Assembly (NCBI RefSeq): GCF_030316845.1
Contig: NZ_JASZYS010000017.1
Coordinates: 62,001-126,000, forward strand
Direction: 5' to 3'
From: Variovorax davisae
Lineage (GTDB): Bacteria > Pseudomonadota > Gammaproteobacteria > Burkholderiales > Burkholderiaceae_C
DNA: 64,000 nt
The number at the start of each line of letters is the position of its first letter. Position 1 is the first letter of the stretch. Shown here piece after piece: positions 23,634-33,126 of the stretch. The position numbers and the translations under genes are program-made. The notes beneath the pieces were generated by a model. It saw only the letters and a list, made by a program, of their open reading frames with translations, had not been told where the DNA came from and made no database searches.

Positions 23634-24100
23634 ACGCGGGGATGATGCACCGGCGCCGCCGCCGGGTCCGCGTCGGCAGGGACCACGCGCGCATGGAGGG
23701 CGCGCCGCAGATCCAGCCAGCGCTCGGGCATGGCCTGGCGGTCGACCCAGATCCAGCGCCGCGACCGCGCAGGCGGGTCCAGGCGCACCAGCAGCAGGGA
23801 TTGCAGGTCGAGCGCCACGCTGGCGCGGGCCGAGCGCAGCGGGGCGCCGCCCGACATCGACCAATGCCGGCCATCGAAGGCCAGTTCGCCCGGCGCGGCA
23901 CTCTGCAGCAGGCCGGTCCAGGCGGCCGCGCCGGCGACGACGGCGCTCAGCGCCAGCATCGCCTGGCGCCAGTCGAAGCCGTCGGCCTGCAGGGACGCGA
24001 GCGTGACGCTGGCGACGCCGAGCGCCCAGAGCGAGACCAGAAGGTGGCGCGCATAGCGCGAACGCCCCACCGGATAGTTCACCGACGGGGCGCTGTGCAT
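23630..24100 (-). CDS. Putative YgfX-like small membrane protein
   Basis: The 156-residue protein has two close membrane helices (~20-37 and ~46-64) followed by a ~80-residue cytoplasmic domain with the pattern ALDLQSLLLVRL..WIWVDRQAMPERWLDLRRAL, which resembles the YgfX/CptA family (W-rich, ending in RxLRRxL). YgfX in E. coli pairs with SdhE and has been described as a toxin; here no SdhE gene is adjacent. It lies 13 bp after fabF and overlaps the rpoE start, so it is coupled to the sigma factor. Family assignment is by eye. Confidence 0.6.
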   Translation of the reverse strand: MHSAPSVNYPVGRSRYARHLLVSLWALGVASVTLASLQADGFDWRQAMLALSAVVAGAAAWTGLLQSAAPGELAFDGRHWSMSGGAPLRSARASVALDLQSLLLVRLDPPARSRRWIWVDRQAMPERWLDLRRALHARVVPADADPAAAPVHHPRV

Positions 24101-24113
24101 GGGTCGGAAAGTA

Positions 24114-25358
24114 TCAAACGCGCTTGAACACCAGCGTGCCGTTGGTGCCGCCGAAACCGAAGTTGTTCTTGACCGCGACGTCGATCTTCATGTCGCGCGC
24201 CTCGTTGGCGCAGTAGTCGAGATCGCACTCCGGATCCTGGTGGAAGATGTTGATCGTCGGCGGGCTCTTCTGGTGATGCAGCGCCAGGATCGTGAACACC
24301 GACTCGATGCCGCCGGCGCCGCCCAGCAGGTGGCCGGTCATCGACTTGGTCGAGTTCACGACCAGCTTGCGGGCGTGATCGCCGAAGGCGTTCTTGATCG
24401 CGTTGGTCTCGTTCAGGTCGCCGAGCGGCGTCGAGGTGCCGTGCGCATTGACGTACTGCACCTGGTCGGCGTTGACGCCCGCATTGGCCAGCGCCATCTG
24501 CATCGAGCGGCGCGGGCCGTCGACGTTGGGCGCCGTCATGTGGAAGGCATCGCCGCTCATGCCGAAACCGGAGACCTCGGCGTAGATCTTGGCGCCGCGC
24601 GCCTTGGCCCGTTCGTACTCCTCGAGCACGACCACGCCGGCGCCCTCGCCGAGCACGAAGCCGTCCCGGTCCTTGTCCCAGGGCCGCGAGGCGGTCTTGG
24701 GGTCGTCGTTGCGCGTCGACAGCGCACGCGCCGCGGCGAAGCCGCCCAGCCCGAGCGGCGAGACGGTCGATTCGGCGCCGCCGGCGATCATCACGTCGGC
24801 ATCGCCGTACTCGATCATGCGGGCCGAGGTGCCGATGGCATGCAGGCCGGTGGTGCAGGCGGTGACGATCGCGATGTTCGGGCCCTTGAATCCATACTTG
24901 ATGGACACATGGCCCGAGATCATGTTGATGATCGACGCCGGCACGAAGAACGGCGACACGCGGCGCGGGCCGCGGTTGACCAGTTCGGCGTGGGTGTCCT
25001 CGATCAGCGGCAGGCCGCCGATGCCGGAGCCGATGTTGCAGCCGATGCGCACCGCTTCTTCTTCGGACAGCGCGTCGCCGGTGGGCAATCCGCTGTCCTG
25101 CACCGCCTGGATGGCGGCAGCGAGCCCGAGATGGATGAAGCGGTCCATGTGGCGCGCTTCCTTCTCGGGAATGTAGTCCTTGATGTCGAAGCCCTTGACC
25201 TCGCCTGCGAACTTGCAGGCGAAGGCGCTCACATCGAACTTGGTGATGGTGTCGATGCCCGAATTCCCGGCCAACAGGTTGGCCCAGGATTCGGTGACGG
25301 AATTTCCGACAGGAGCGAGGCAACCGAGTCCGGTCACGACGACGCGGCGTTTGGTCAT
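24114..25358 (-). CDS. fabF: 3-oxoacyl-[ACP] synthase II
   Basis: FabF elongates acyl-ACP with malonyl-ACP and controls the 16:1 to 18:1 step. The 414-residue thiolase-fold enzyme has C168 (VTACTTG), the first histidine in [11 protein letters not shown], the second in [12 protein letters not shown] and the glycine-rich [10 protein letters not shown] near the end. It closes the fab operon, 63 bp after acpP. Confidence 0.96.
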   Translation of the reverse strand: MTKRRVVVTGLGCLAPVGNSVTESWANLLAGNSGIDTITKFDVSAFACKFAGEVKGFDIKDYIPEKEARHMDRFIHLGLAAAIQAVQDSGLPTGDALSEEEAVRIGCNIGSGIGGLPLIEDTHAELVNRGPRRVSPFFVPASIINMISGHVSIKYGFKGPNIAIVTACTTGLHAIGTSARMIEYGDADVMIAGGAESTVSPLGLGGFAAARALSTRNDDPKTASRPWDKDRDGFVLGEGAGVVVLEEYERAKARGAKIYAEVSGFGMSGDAFHMTAPNVDGPRRSMQMALANAGVNADQVQYVNAHGTSTPLGDLNETNAIKNAFGDHARKLVVNSTKSMTGHLLGGAGGIESVFTILALHHQKSPPTINIFHQDPECDLDYCANEARDMKIDVAVKNNFGFGGTNGTLVFKRV

Positions 25359-25378
25359 GCCGGCATACCTTTCTGGGA

Positions 25379-25412
25379 GCTGAGACCGCCCTGGAGCGAG
25401 CGGTGCCTCAGC
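25379..25412 (-). other. Hairpin between acpP and fabF
   Basis: GCTGAG (25379-25384) and CTCAGC (25407-25412) form a perfect 6-bp outer stem with partial inner pairing (CGCC/GG.G). No T-run follows. It may be a processing or partial-stop element that keeps acpP transcript above fabF; inference from position. Confidence 0.3.
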
Positions 25413-25421
25413 GCGGCCGTA

Positions 25422-26505
<1,084 letters not shown>

Positions 26506-26527
26506 GACTGAACCTGTGGGTGGGCGC

Positions 26528-27481
26528 TCAGGCGCCGAGCAGTTGCCGGGTTTCGGCGAGCGTCGCCGGATCGTAGAGCGAGGCCGCCGCGACGGCCGGG
26601 GCGATCCGCTTGGCCATGCCGGCCAGCACCTTGCCCGGGCCGCATTCGACGATGGCCTCGACCCCGCGCGCCTCGAGGGCCTGCACGGTCTCGACCCAGC
26701 GCACCGGGCCCGCCGCCTGGCGCACCAGGGCGGCGCGGATGCGCTCGGGGTCGGTTTCGACCGCGACATCGATGTTGTTGACGACCGGAATCCGGGGCGT
26801 CGCCAGCGCGACCGTCGCCAGCCGCTCGCGCAGCGCCTCGGCCGCCGGCTTCATCAGGCTCGAATGGAAGGGCGCGGACACCGGCAGCGGCAGCGCCCGC
26901 TTGGCGCCGTTGGCTTTCAGCACCTCGCAGGCCTTGTCGACCGCCGCCTTGCTGCCGGCGATCACGGTCTGCATCGGGTCGTTGAAATTGACTGCTTCCA
27001 CCACCTCGGCGCTGCCGGGTCCGAACGAGGCCGTGACCTCGGCGCAGCCGGCCTGCACCTTGGCGGCCTCCATGCCCAGCACGGCCGCCATCGCGCCGAC
27101 GCCGACCGGCACCGCCTGCTGCATCGCCTGGGCCCGGAAGCGCACCAGCGGTGCCGCCTGCGCCAGCGTCAGCACACCCGAGGCCACCAGGGCCGAGTAT
27201 TCGCCCAGCGAATGGCCGGCGACCACCGACGGCTCGGCGCCGCCTTCGGCGCGCCAGGCACGCCAGGCGGCGATCGCGGCGACCAGCATCACGGGCTGGG
27301 TGTTGGTGGTCAGGGCCAGCGCTTCCTTGGGGCCTTCGTGGATCAGGCGCGCGATGTCTTCATCGAGCGCATCGGAGGCTTCGCGCAGCGTTTCGGCGAC
27401 CGCCGGGTGGTCGCCCCAGGCGTCGAGCATGCCGACCGCCTGCGAACCCTGACCCGGAAAGACGAATGCAAAGGATTTCAT
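26528..27481 (-). CDS. fabD: Malonyl-CoA:ACP transacylase
   Basis: FabD loads malonyl from CoA onto AcpP. The 317-residue protein has FVFPGQGSQ at the N-terminus, nucleophile S91 in GHSLGEY and the catalytic histidine in SAPFHSSLM. It follows fabH by 53 bp in the plsX-fabH-fabD-fabG-acpP-fabF operon. Confidence 0.96.
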   Translation of the reverse strand: MKSFAFVFPGQGSQAVGMLDAWGDHPAVAETLREASDALDEDIARLIHEGPKEALALTTNTQPVMLVAAIAAWRAWRAEGGAEPSVVAGHSLGEYSALVASGVLTLAQAAPLVRFRAQAMQQAVPVGVGAMAAVLGMEAAKVQAGCAEVTASFGPGSAEVVEAVNFNDPMQTVIAGSKAAVDKACEVLKANGAKRALPLPVSAPFHSSLMKPAAEALRERLATVALATPRIPVVNNIDVAVETDPERIRAALVRQAAGPVRWVETVQALEARGVEAIVECGPGKVLAGMAKRIAPAVAAASLYDPATLAETRQLLGA

Positions 27482-27534
27482 GATCTTGTGTCTCCTGGGC
27501 GCTGCGGCCCGCCAGGGGCCACGCGCTCCATTAC

Positions 27535-28512
27535 TTAGTAGGTCAGCAGCACCGCACCCCAGGTGAAGCCGCCGCCGACGCCCTCGAGCATCAGCGTATC
27601 GCCCTTCTTCACCTTGCCCGAGCGCACCGCGGCGTCGAGCGCCAGCGGGATGGAGGCAGCCGAGGTGTTGCCGTGCTCGTCGACCGTCACGATGAGCTTG
27701 TCGCGGGCGAGCTTCAGCTTCTTGGCCGTGCCTTCCATGATCCGGATGTTGGCCTGATGCGGAATCAGCCAGTCGATGTCGGCCTCGGTCTTGCCGGCCT
27801 TGGCCAGGGTGGCGCGGGCGGCTTCCTCGAGCACGCGGACCGCCAGCTTGAAGACCGCCTGCCCATCCATGTGCAGCAGCGGCTTGCCCAGCACCTCGCC
27901 GCCCGCCACATGGCCCGGCACGCAGAGGATGCCGACATGCTTGCCATCGGCGTGCAGATCGCTCGCCAGGATGCCCGGCTCGTTGCTGGCTTCGAGAATG
28001 ACGGCGCCGGCGCCGTCGCCGAACAGCACGCAGGTCGTGCGATCGTTGAAATCGAGGATGCGCGAGAACACTTCGGCACCGACCACCAGCGCGCACTTGG
28101 CGCTGCCGGTGCGAATCATCGCGTCGGCCACCGTCAGCGCATAGACGAAGCCGCTGCACACCGCCTGGACGTCGAAGGCGGCGCAGCCCGCGATGCCCAG
28201 CTTGTGCTGGAGGATCGCCGCCGACGACGGGAACACCATGTCGGGGGTGGAGGTGGCGACGATGATCAGGTCGATGTCGGCGGCGCTGCGGCCGGCGGCT
28301 TCGAGCGCGTGCTTCGCGGCTTCCAGGCCGAGGTCGCTGCTCGACACCTCGGGGGCGGCGAAGTGGCGGGCGCGAATGCCGGTACGCTCGATGATCCACT
28401 GGTCGGAGGTCTCGATGCCGCGGGCGGCGAGTTCCTGGGCCAGGTCGTCATTGGTCACGCGGCGCGGCGGCAGGAAGCTGCCGGTGCCTGTGATGCGGGA
28501 AAAAGGGGTCAT
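27535..28512 (-). CDS. fabH: 3-oxoacyl-[ACP] synthase III
   Basis: FabH starts fatty acid synthesis by condensing acetyl-CoA with malonyl-ACP. The 325-residue protein has C119 ([11 protein letters not shown]), the histidine in [11 protein letters not shown] and the asparagine in [10 protein letters not shown]. Its ATG overlaps the plsX stop (ATGA). Confidence 0.96.
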   Translation of the reverse strand: MTPFSRITGTGSFLPPRRVTNDDLAQELAARGIETSDQWIIERTGIRARHFAAPEVSSSDLGLEAAKHALEAAGRSAADIDLIIVATSTPDMVFPSSAAILQHKLGIAGCAAFDVQAVCSGFVYALTVADAMIRTGSAKCALVVGAEVFSRILDFNDRTTCVLFGDGAGAVILEASNEPGILASDLHADGKHVGILCVPGHVAGGEVLGKPLLHMDGQAVFKLAVRVLEEAARATLAKAGKTEADIDWLIPHQANIRIMEGTAKKLKLARDKLIVTVDEHGNTSAASIPLALDAAVRSGKVKKGDTLMLEGVGGGFTWGAVLLTY

Positions 28513-29600
28513 CAGACGTGGAGCGCCGGCGTGTCGGCCGGCGCCGCCGAGTCTTGCCGCGCGAGCAGTGGCGCGGCGTGGGCGATGCGGGCCCGCACAC
28601 GGTCGAGCAGGTTGTTGCGAGCGGCATCATAAGCGCGATCGAGGGCATGGCCGAACGCCACCTCGTCCGCGGAGCCATGGCTCTTGAACACCAGGCCGCG
28701 CAGGCCGAGCAAGGCGGCGCCGTTGTAGCGCCGGTGGTCAAGCCGCTTCTTGAGCGCTTTTAGAACCGGATATGAAACGATCGCGGCGAATTTACTGAAG
28801 ATGCCGCTGGAGTACTCGATGCGCAAAAAGTCCACGATCATCGAAGCCACGCCCTCGGTGGCCTTCAGCGTCACATTGCCGACGAATCCGTCACACACCA
28901 CGATGTCGGTGGTGCCCTTGAAGATGTCGTTGCCCTCGACGTTGCCGTAGAAGTTCAGATCCTGCGAATTGGCCGCTTTTCGAAGCAGTTGGCTCGCTTT
29001 TTTGATGGTTTCGCTGCCTTTGATGGCTTCCTCGCCCACGTTGAGCAGGCCGACGCTGGGCGATTCGTTGCCCGTCAGCGCCGACACCAACGCCGAGCCG
29101 AGCACCGCGAACTGCAGCAGATCCTCGGCGTCGCAATCGACATTGGCGCCAAGGTCCAGCACCGTGGTCGCCCCCCCCTTGCTGTTGGGCAATTGCGGGG
29201 CGATGGCGGGACGGTCGATGCCGTCGAGGGTTTTGAGCAGATAGCGTGCGATCGCCATCAATGCCCCCGTGTTGCCGGCAGAAACGGCCGCCTGCGCGGC
29301 GCCGTCCTTCACCTGCTGGATCGCGACGCGCATCGACGAGTCTTTTTTCTTGCGCAGCGCGACCTCGATGGGGTCGTCCATGCCAACCACTTCACTGGCA
29401 CCGATGACGGTGGCGCGAGGGTGCGTGAAGCCCGCCAGCGCAGCCGGCGCACCGACCAGCAGCAGCGACGCCTCGGCGTGGCGCTCGAGGAACGCCCGGC
29501 AGGCCGCAAGCGTGACGCGCGGCCCGTGGTCGCCGCCCATGCAATCAACGGCGATCGTGATCACGGGCGGCACTGGAGCGGATGCTGAGGACGTAGCCAT
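28512..29600 (-). CDS. plsX: Phosphate acyltransferase PlsX
   Basis: PlsX makes acyl-phosphate from acyl-ACP, feeding PlsY in phospholipid synthesis. The 362-residue protein has the N-terminal [11 protein letters not shown] and family motifs [19 protein letters not shown] and [10 protein letters not shown]. The ATG is placed at MATSSASAP; an in-frame TTG lies directly before. No Shine-Dalgarno is visible, because the 8-44 bases upstream are a strong hairpin with a T-rich tail, so translation or transcription here may be controlled. Confidence 0.94.
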   Translation of the reverse strand: MATSSASAPVPPVITIAVDCMGGDHGPRVTLAACRAFLERHAEASLLLVGAPAALAGFTHPRATVIGASEVVGMDDPIEVALRKKKDSSMRVAIQQVKDGAAQAAVSAGNTGALMAIARYLLKTLDGIDRPAIAPQLPNSKGGATTVLDLGANVDCDAEDLLQFAVLGSALVSALTGNESPSVGLLNVGEEAIKGSETIKKASQLLRKAANSQDLNFYGNVEGNDIFKGTTDIVVCDGFVGNVTLKATEGVASMIVDFLRIEYSSGIFSKFAAIVSYPVLKALKKRLDHRRYNGAALLGLRGLVFKSHGSADEVAFGHALDRAYDAARNNLLDRVRARIAHAAPLLARQDSAAPADTPALHV

Positions 29601-29644
29601 CAAAACAAAGGCCCGACGCTACAGGACAAGTAGCCTCGGGCCTT
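29601..29644 (-). terminator. Terminator-like hairpin between rpmF and plsX
   Basis: AAGGCCCGA (29608-29616) pairs perfectly with TCGGGCCTT (29636-29644), with an inner CTAC/GTAG stem (29619-29622 with 29630-29633). On the reverse strand TTTGTTTTG follows at 29609-29601, ending at the plsX ATG. It has all marks of an intrinsic terminator, yet the fab operon continues, so partial read-through (attenuation) is likely. Confidence 0.7.
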
Positions 29645-29660
29645 GGCCTGGGAGCGGAAA

Positions 29661-29843
29661 TCAGGCTTCGGACTTGGTCTTGAGGACCTTGCGGCCACGA
29701 TAGAAGCCGTTCGGGCTGATGTGGTGGCGCAGATGCGTTTCGCCGGTGGTCGGCTCGACGGCGATGCCGGGCACGCCCAGCGCGTTGTGCGAACGGTGCA
29801 TGCCGCGCTTCGACGGCGACTTCTTGTTTTGCTGGACGGCCAT
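29661..29843 (-). CDS. rpmF: 50S ribosomal protein L32
   Basis: The 60-residue basic protein [21 protein letters not shown]... is a clear bL32, without the zinc cysteines of some L32 forms. The ribosome site AGGAGCC precedes the ATG. It sits between yceD and plsX as in E. coli. Confidence 0.96.
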   Translation of the reverse strand: MAVQQNKKSPSKRGMHRSHNALGVPGIAVEPTTGETHLRHHISPNGFYRGRKVLKTKSEA

Positions 29844-29956
29844 GATGGCTCCTGGAAATGTTGGGTGGGTTGGTGGTGTGCACGCGAGCCCCGGTCGATC
29901 CTGTGATCTTGGGGCCATACGGGTCCACATACCCGGCAGCGCGCGCGAAGCCCATG

Positions 29957-29962
29957 ATTATA
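29957..29962 (-). promoter_or_regulatory. Candidate promoter -10 box for rpmF-plsX-fab
   Basis: The reverse strand reads a perfect TATAAT here, about 114 bp upstream of the rpmF ATG in the 165-bp yceD-rpmF gap. The sequence at 17-18 bp upstream (TGGCCT) is a poor -35; TTGATG occurs 12 bp upstream, too close. Start of transcription would be near 29950. Strong -10, incomplete promoter. Confidence 0.5.
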
Positions 29963-30008
29963 GCCCATCCACGACATCAAGGCCAGTACCCGGGCCGCGC
30001 GCGTCCGC

Positions 30009-30563
30009 TCAGCCCTTGTCGGACTTGTCCGAGCGCAGGGCGCCAAGCACGGCGAAGGGATTGGGACGGGCCGCTTCGGCGCCGTCGAAGTCCGGGTCGA
30101 CGGCCGACAGCCGGGTCGGCTGCGGACATACCTCGTGCCGCGGCGTGACGGGGATTTCCATCAGCAGTTCGTCCTCGATCAACGCATGGAGGTCGAAATC
30201 GCGGCTGGCGACCAGCACGTCCTCGTCGGACACTTCGTCCTCGGCCGCGGCGGTGGCCTCGTCGGGGGCGAACCGGAACCAGCGATCGACCTTCAGCGCC
30301 AGCTCGACCGGCGCCAGGCAGCGCTGGCAGATCAGGGGCGCGCTCGCCTGGGCGTCGAGGTGCAGCCAGGACACGGGGGCGCCATCGGCGCCGCTGCGCG
30401 ACTGGCCGGTCGCCACCCAGCGCACCGTGGCGTCGGCGGCGGGGTCGGCCAACTCGGCGCTCAGGCGCTCGAAGCCCGACAGGGGATCGTTGCCGGACAG
30501 GGTCGCGGCGGCGTCGGCGAAGCCGTTCACGTCGAGCCGGCCGGGGACAAATTCTTTGCTCAT
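30009..30563 (-). CDS. yceD: YceD/DUF177 family protein (23S rRNA accumulation protein)
   Basis: The 184-residue acidic protein has the DUF177 core with the cysteine pair motif ICQRCLAPVELAL and DALIEDELLMEIP-like stretch (DLHALIEDELLMEIPV). E. coli and plant homologues affect 23S rRNA accumulation; role here inferred. It is upstream of rpmF as usual and divergent from yceF with 37 bp between starts. Start placed at MSKEFVPGR; upstream in-frame codons are not conserved-looking. Confidence 0.88.
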   Translation of the reverse strand: MSKEFVPGRLDVNGFADAAATLSGNDPLSGFERLSAELADPAADATVRWVATGQSRSGADGAPVSWLHLDAQASAPLICQRCLAPVELALKVDRWFRFAPDEATAAAEDEVSDEDVLVASRDFDLHALIEDELLMEIPVTPRHEVCPQPTRLSAVDPDFDGAEAARPNPFAVLGALRSDKSDKG

Positions 30564-30600
30564 CGACGCCAGTCTAAACCGCTCACGCACAATCGGGACC

Positions 30601-31182
30601 ATGCAACGCCAAGTGATCCTTGCCTCGACCTCCCGCTACCGGCGCGAACTGCTGACGCGCCTGCGCCTGCCCTTCGACGTCCAGGCGCCGGAGGTGGACG
30701 AAACCCCGCTGGCGGGCGAAGCGCCGCGCGCGCTGGCCGAGCGGCTGGCGCTCGAGAAGGCGAACGCGGTCGCCCGCCGCTTTCCGCAGGCCGTCGTGAT
30801 CGGCTCCGACCAGGTCGCCGACCTGGCGGGCGAGCCCCTGGGCAAGCCCGGCGACCACGCCCGCGCCACCGAACAGCTGCGCCGCATGCGCGGCCAGACC
30901 CTGGTCTTCCAGACCGCGGTCGCCGTGGTCTGCCACGCCAGCGGCTTCGCCGAGCGCGACCTGGCGCCGGTGCGGGTGGTCTTCCGCGCTCTGGAAGACG
31001 CCGCGATCGAGCGCTACCTGCGGGCCGAGGAGCCCTATGACTGCGCCGGCAGCGCCAAGAGCGAGGGCCTGGGCATCGCGCTGCTGGAGGCGATCGACAG
31101 CGACGACCCGACCGCGCTGGTCGGCCTGCCGCTGATCCGCACCGCGCGCATGCTGCGCGCCGCCGGAGTCGACCTGCTGTGA
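30601..31182 (+). CDS. yceF: Maf-like nucleotide pyrophosphatase (YceF, probable m7GTP specific)
   Basis: The 193-residue Maf-fold protein has the N-terminal ASTSRYRRELL motif, the ETP motif (DETPLAGEAPRALAERLALEKA) and QTAVAVV/SAKSEGLG loops. Maf proteins hydrolyse modified nucleoside triphosphates; proximity to yceD-rpmF and the subgroup residues point to YceF. The first few in-frame codons upstream are untranslated-looking; ATG at 30601 gives the family start. The stop overlaps the next GTG. Confidence 0.9.
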   Translation: MQRQVILASTSRYRRELLTRLRLPFDVQAPEVDETPLAGEAPRALAERLALEKANAVARRFPQAVVIGSDQVADLAGEPLGKPGDHARATEQLRRMRGQTLVFQTAVAVVCHASGFAERDLAPVRVVFRALEDAAIERYLRAEEPYDCAGSAKSEGLGIALLEAIDSDDPTALVGLPLIRTARMLRAAGVDLL

Positions 31183-31946
31183 GCACCCCGGCCCTGGGCA
31201 AGCTCTACCTGGTGCCGGCGCCGCTCGATTTCGGCTGCGACGAACAGGCGCCGCTCGAGGACGCGCTGCCGCGCGGCACGCTGGCGACGGCCGCCGGCAT
31301 CACCCACTGGATCTGCGAGAACGCCAAGTCGGCGCGCGCCTACCTCAAGCGCATCGATGCCGTCTGTCCGCTCGCGGCGCCACTGCAGTCGCAGCAGATC
31401 CAGGAGTTGCCGCGCGAAGTCCACAAGAAGGGGGATCATGCGGGGCAGTTCGACGCCCGGCCCCTGCTCGCGCCCGCACTCGCCGGACACGATGTCGGCC
31501 TGCTCAGCGAGGCTGGGATGCCCGCCGTGGCCGATCCCGGCTCGTCGGTGGCCCGGGCTGCGCACGAGCTGGGCATCGTGGTGGTGCCGCTCACCGGACC
31601 GGTTTCCCTGCTGCTCGCGCTGGCGGCCAGCGGGCTCAACGGCCAGAATTTCGCCTTCGTCGGCTACCTGCCGCAGGACGCCGACGCCCGCACCCAGCGG
31701 ATCCGGGAACTCGAATCGCTGGCGTTGCGAACCGGCCAGACCCAGCTCTTCATCGAGACGCCCTACCGCAACGCCGCCCTGCTGCAGGCGCTGACCCAGA
31801 CGCTGCAGCACAACACGCGGCTGGCCGTGGCGCGCGGACTGACGCTCGCCTCCAGCAGCGTACGCAGCGACACGGTGAAGGCTTGGCGCGCCAGGCCGAT
31901 GGCCACCGACGGCCGCGCGCCGGCGGTGTTCGCGATCGGCCGCTGA
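31179..31946 (+). CDS. Tetrapyrrole-methylase-fold SAM-dependent methyltransferase (RsmI-related)
   Basis: The 255-residue protein has the N-terminal KLYLVPAPL strand, LLSEAGMPAVADPGSSVARAAHELG and PLTGPVSLLLALAASG, the SAM-binding loops of the RsmI/YraL group. It lacks the ExTRxT motif (here CENAKSARAYLKR) and the usual C-terminal extension of true RsmI, so it is the shorter paralogue found beside maf in many betaproteobacteria. Substrate unknown. GTG start overlaps the yceF stop (GTGA). Confidence 0.8.
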   Translation: MSTPALGKLYLVPAPLDFGCDEQAPLEDALPRGTLATAAGITHWICENAKSARAYLKRIDAVCPLAAPLQSQQIQELPREVHKKGDHAGQFDARPLLAPALAGHDVGLLSEAGMPAVADPGSSVARAAHELGIVVVPLTGPVSLLLALAASGLNGQNFAFVGYLPQDADARTQRIRELESLALRTGQTQLFIETPYRNAALLQALTQTLQHNTRLAVARGLTLASSSVRSDTVKAWRARPMATDGRAPAVFAIGR

Positions 31947-31959
31947 GACCCGCTCGCCG

Positions 31960-33096
31960 ATGCAAATTTCCAACGCCATGCGCTGGGCGGCGCGGACGCA
32001 GTTCTTCTGTTCGGGTTTCGTCTTCGCGACCTGGGGCGTGCACATCCCGACCGTCAAGTCCCACTACGGCGTCGACGAGGCGGAACTGGGCCTGGCGATG
32101 CTGGCCGCCGGCGTCGGCGCCCTGGTCGGCCTGACCCAGGCCAGCCGCTGGATCGGCCGTGCGGGCGCCCGCCGCACCGCCGGCGCCTGCGGCGCGACCT
32201 ACGCCCTGCTGCTCGCCGGGCTGCTGGCGATGCCGAGCTTCCCGGCCCTGCTGGGCCTGCTGGCGGTGTTCGGCATCGTCACCAGCGTGTTCGACGTCGC
32301 CATCAACGCCGAAGCCGCGCAGTTGGAACTGCGCTGCGGCCGACCGCTGATGAGCGGGATGCACGGCATGTTCAGCCTGGGCGGCATGGTCGGCGCCGCG
32401 ACCGGCAGCGCCGCCCTCGCGGCCGGCCTGCGCCCCCAGTGGCACCTGCTGCTCGTCGCCGGCGCGATGGCCTTGACCGTCGTCGTGGCGGCCCGTTCGA
32501 TGCTCCCGCCCGAGGCCACGGCCTCCGCCAGCGCCGACCACGGCTTTCGCCTGCCGCGCGGCGCGCTGGCCCTGCTGGGCCTGCTGGCGGCACTGGGACT
32601 GATCGCCGAAGGCGCGATCTACGACTGGAGCGTGCTTTATCTGCAGCAGGAACTCGGCAGCCCCCAGCAGCAGGCGGCGCTGGCCTACGCCAGCTTCTCG
32701 GCGGCGATGGCGCTGGCCCGTTTCGGCGGCGATGCGCTGCGCGCGCGTTTCGCGCCGCCCGTGCTGCTGCGCGCCAGCGCGCTGCTGGCCGCGGGGTCGA
32801 TGGCGCTGGTGCTGCTGACCGACCGGCCCTGGCTCGCACTGGTCGGCTTTGCCGGGGTCGGCGTCGGCTTCGCCAACGTGGTGCCGATCCTGTTCGCGGC
32901 TTCCGCGCGGGTCCCGGGCGTGGAGCCCACCCGCGGCATCGCCGGCGTGTCGGCGCTGGCCTATCTGGGCTTCATGGCGGGCCCGCCGGTGATCGGCTTC
33001 CTGGCTCAGCTCAGCTCGCTGACCCACGCGCTCTACCTGGTGGTGGCCTTCGCCACGGCGCTGGCCATTTCTGCGCGCCACGCCGATCCGGCGTGA
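31960..33096 (+). CDS. Major facilitator superfamily transporter, YbjJ-like
   Basis: The 378-residue protein has about 11-12 predicted helices and resembles YbjJ-type MFS proteins (TWGVHIPTVKSHYGVDEAELGLAMLAAG near the N-terminus, MSGMHGMFSLGGMVGAATGS around 130-150). Substrate unknown. It starts 13 bp after the methyltransferase and ends at a strong convergent hairpin shared with sppA. Confidence 0.8.
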   Translation: MQISNAMRWAARTQFFCSGFVFATWGVHIPTVKSHYGVDEAELGLAMLAAGVGALVGLTQASRWIGRAGARRTAGACGATYALLLAGLLAMPSFPALLGLLAVFGIVTSVFDVAINAEAAQLELRCGRPLMSGMHGMFSLGGMVGAATGSAALAAGLRPQWHLLLVAGAMALTVVVAARSMLPPEATASASADHGFRLPRGALALLGLLAALGLIAEGAIYDWSVLYLQQELGSPQQQAALAYASFSAAMALARFGGDALRARFAPPVLLRASALLAAGSMALVLLTDRPWLALVGFAGVGVGFANVVPILFAASARVPGVEPTRGIAGVSALAYLGFMAGPPVIGFLAQLSSLTHALYLVVAFATALAISARHADPA

Positions 33097-33098
33097 GC

Positions 33099-33126
33099 GC
33101 GCCGGCCCTCAGCGCAGGGCCGGCGC
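33099..33126. terminator. Convergent palindromic hairpin between MFS gene and sppA
   Basis: A perfect 11-bp inverted repeat (33099-33109 with 33116-33126, GCGCCGGCCCT/AGGGCCGGCGC) with a 6-nt loop spans the stop codon of sppA and begins 2 bp after the MFS stop. No T-run on either strand. It may limit read-through in both directions. Confidence 0.45.
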
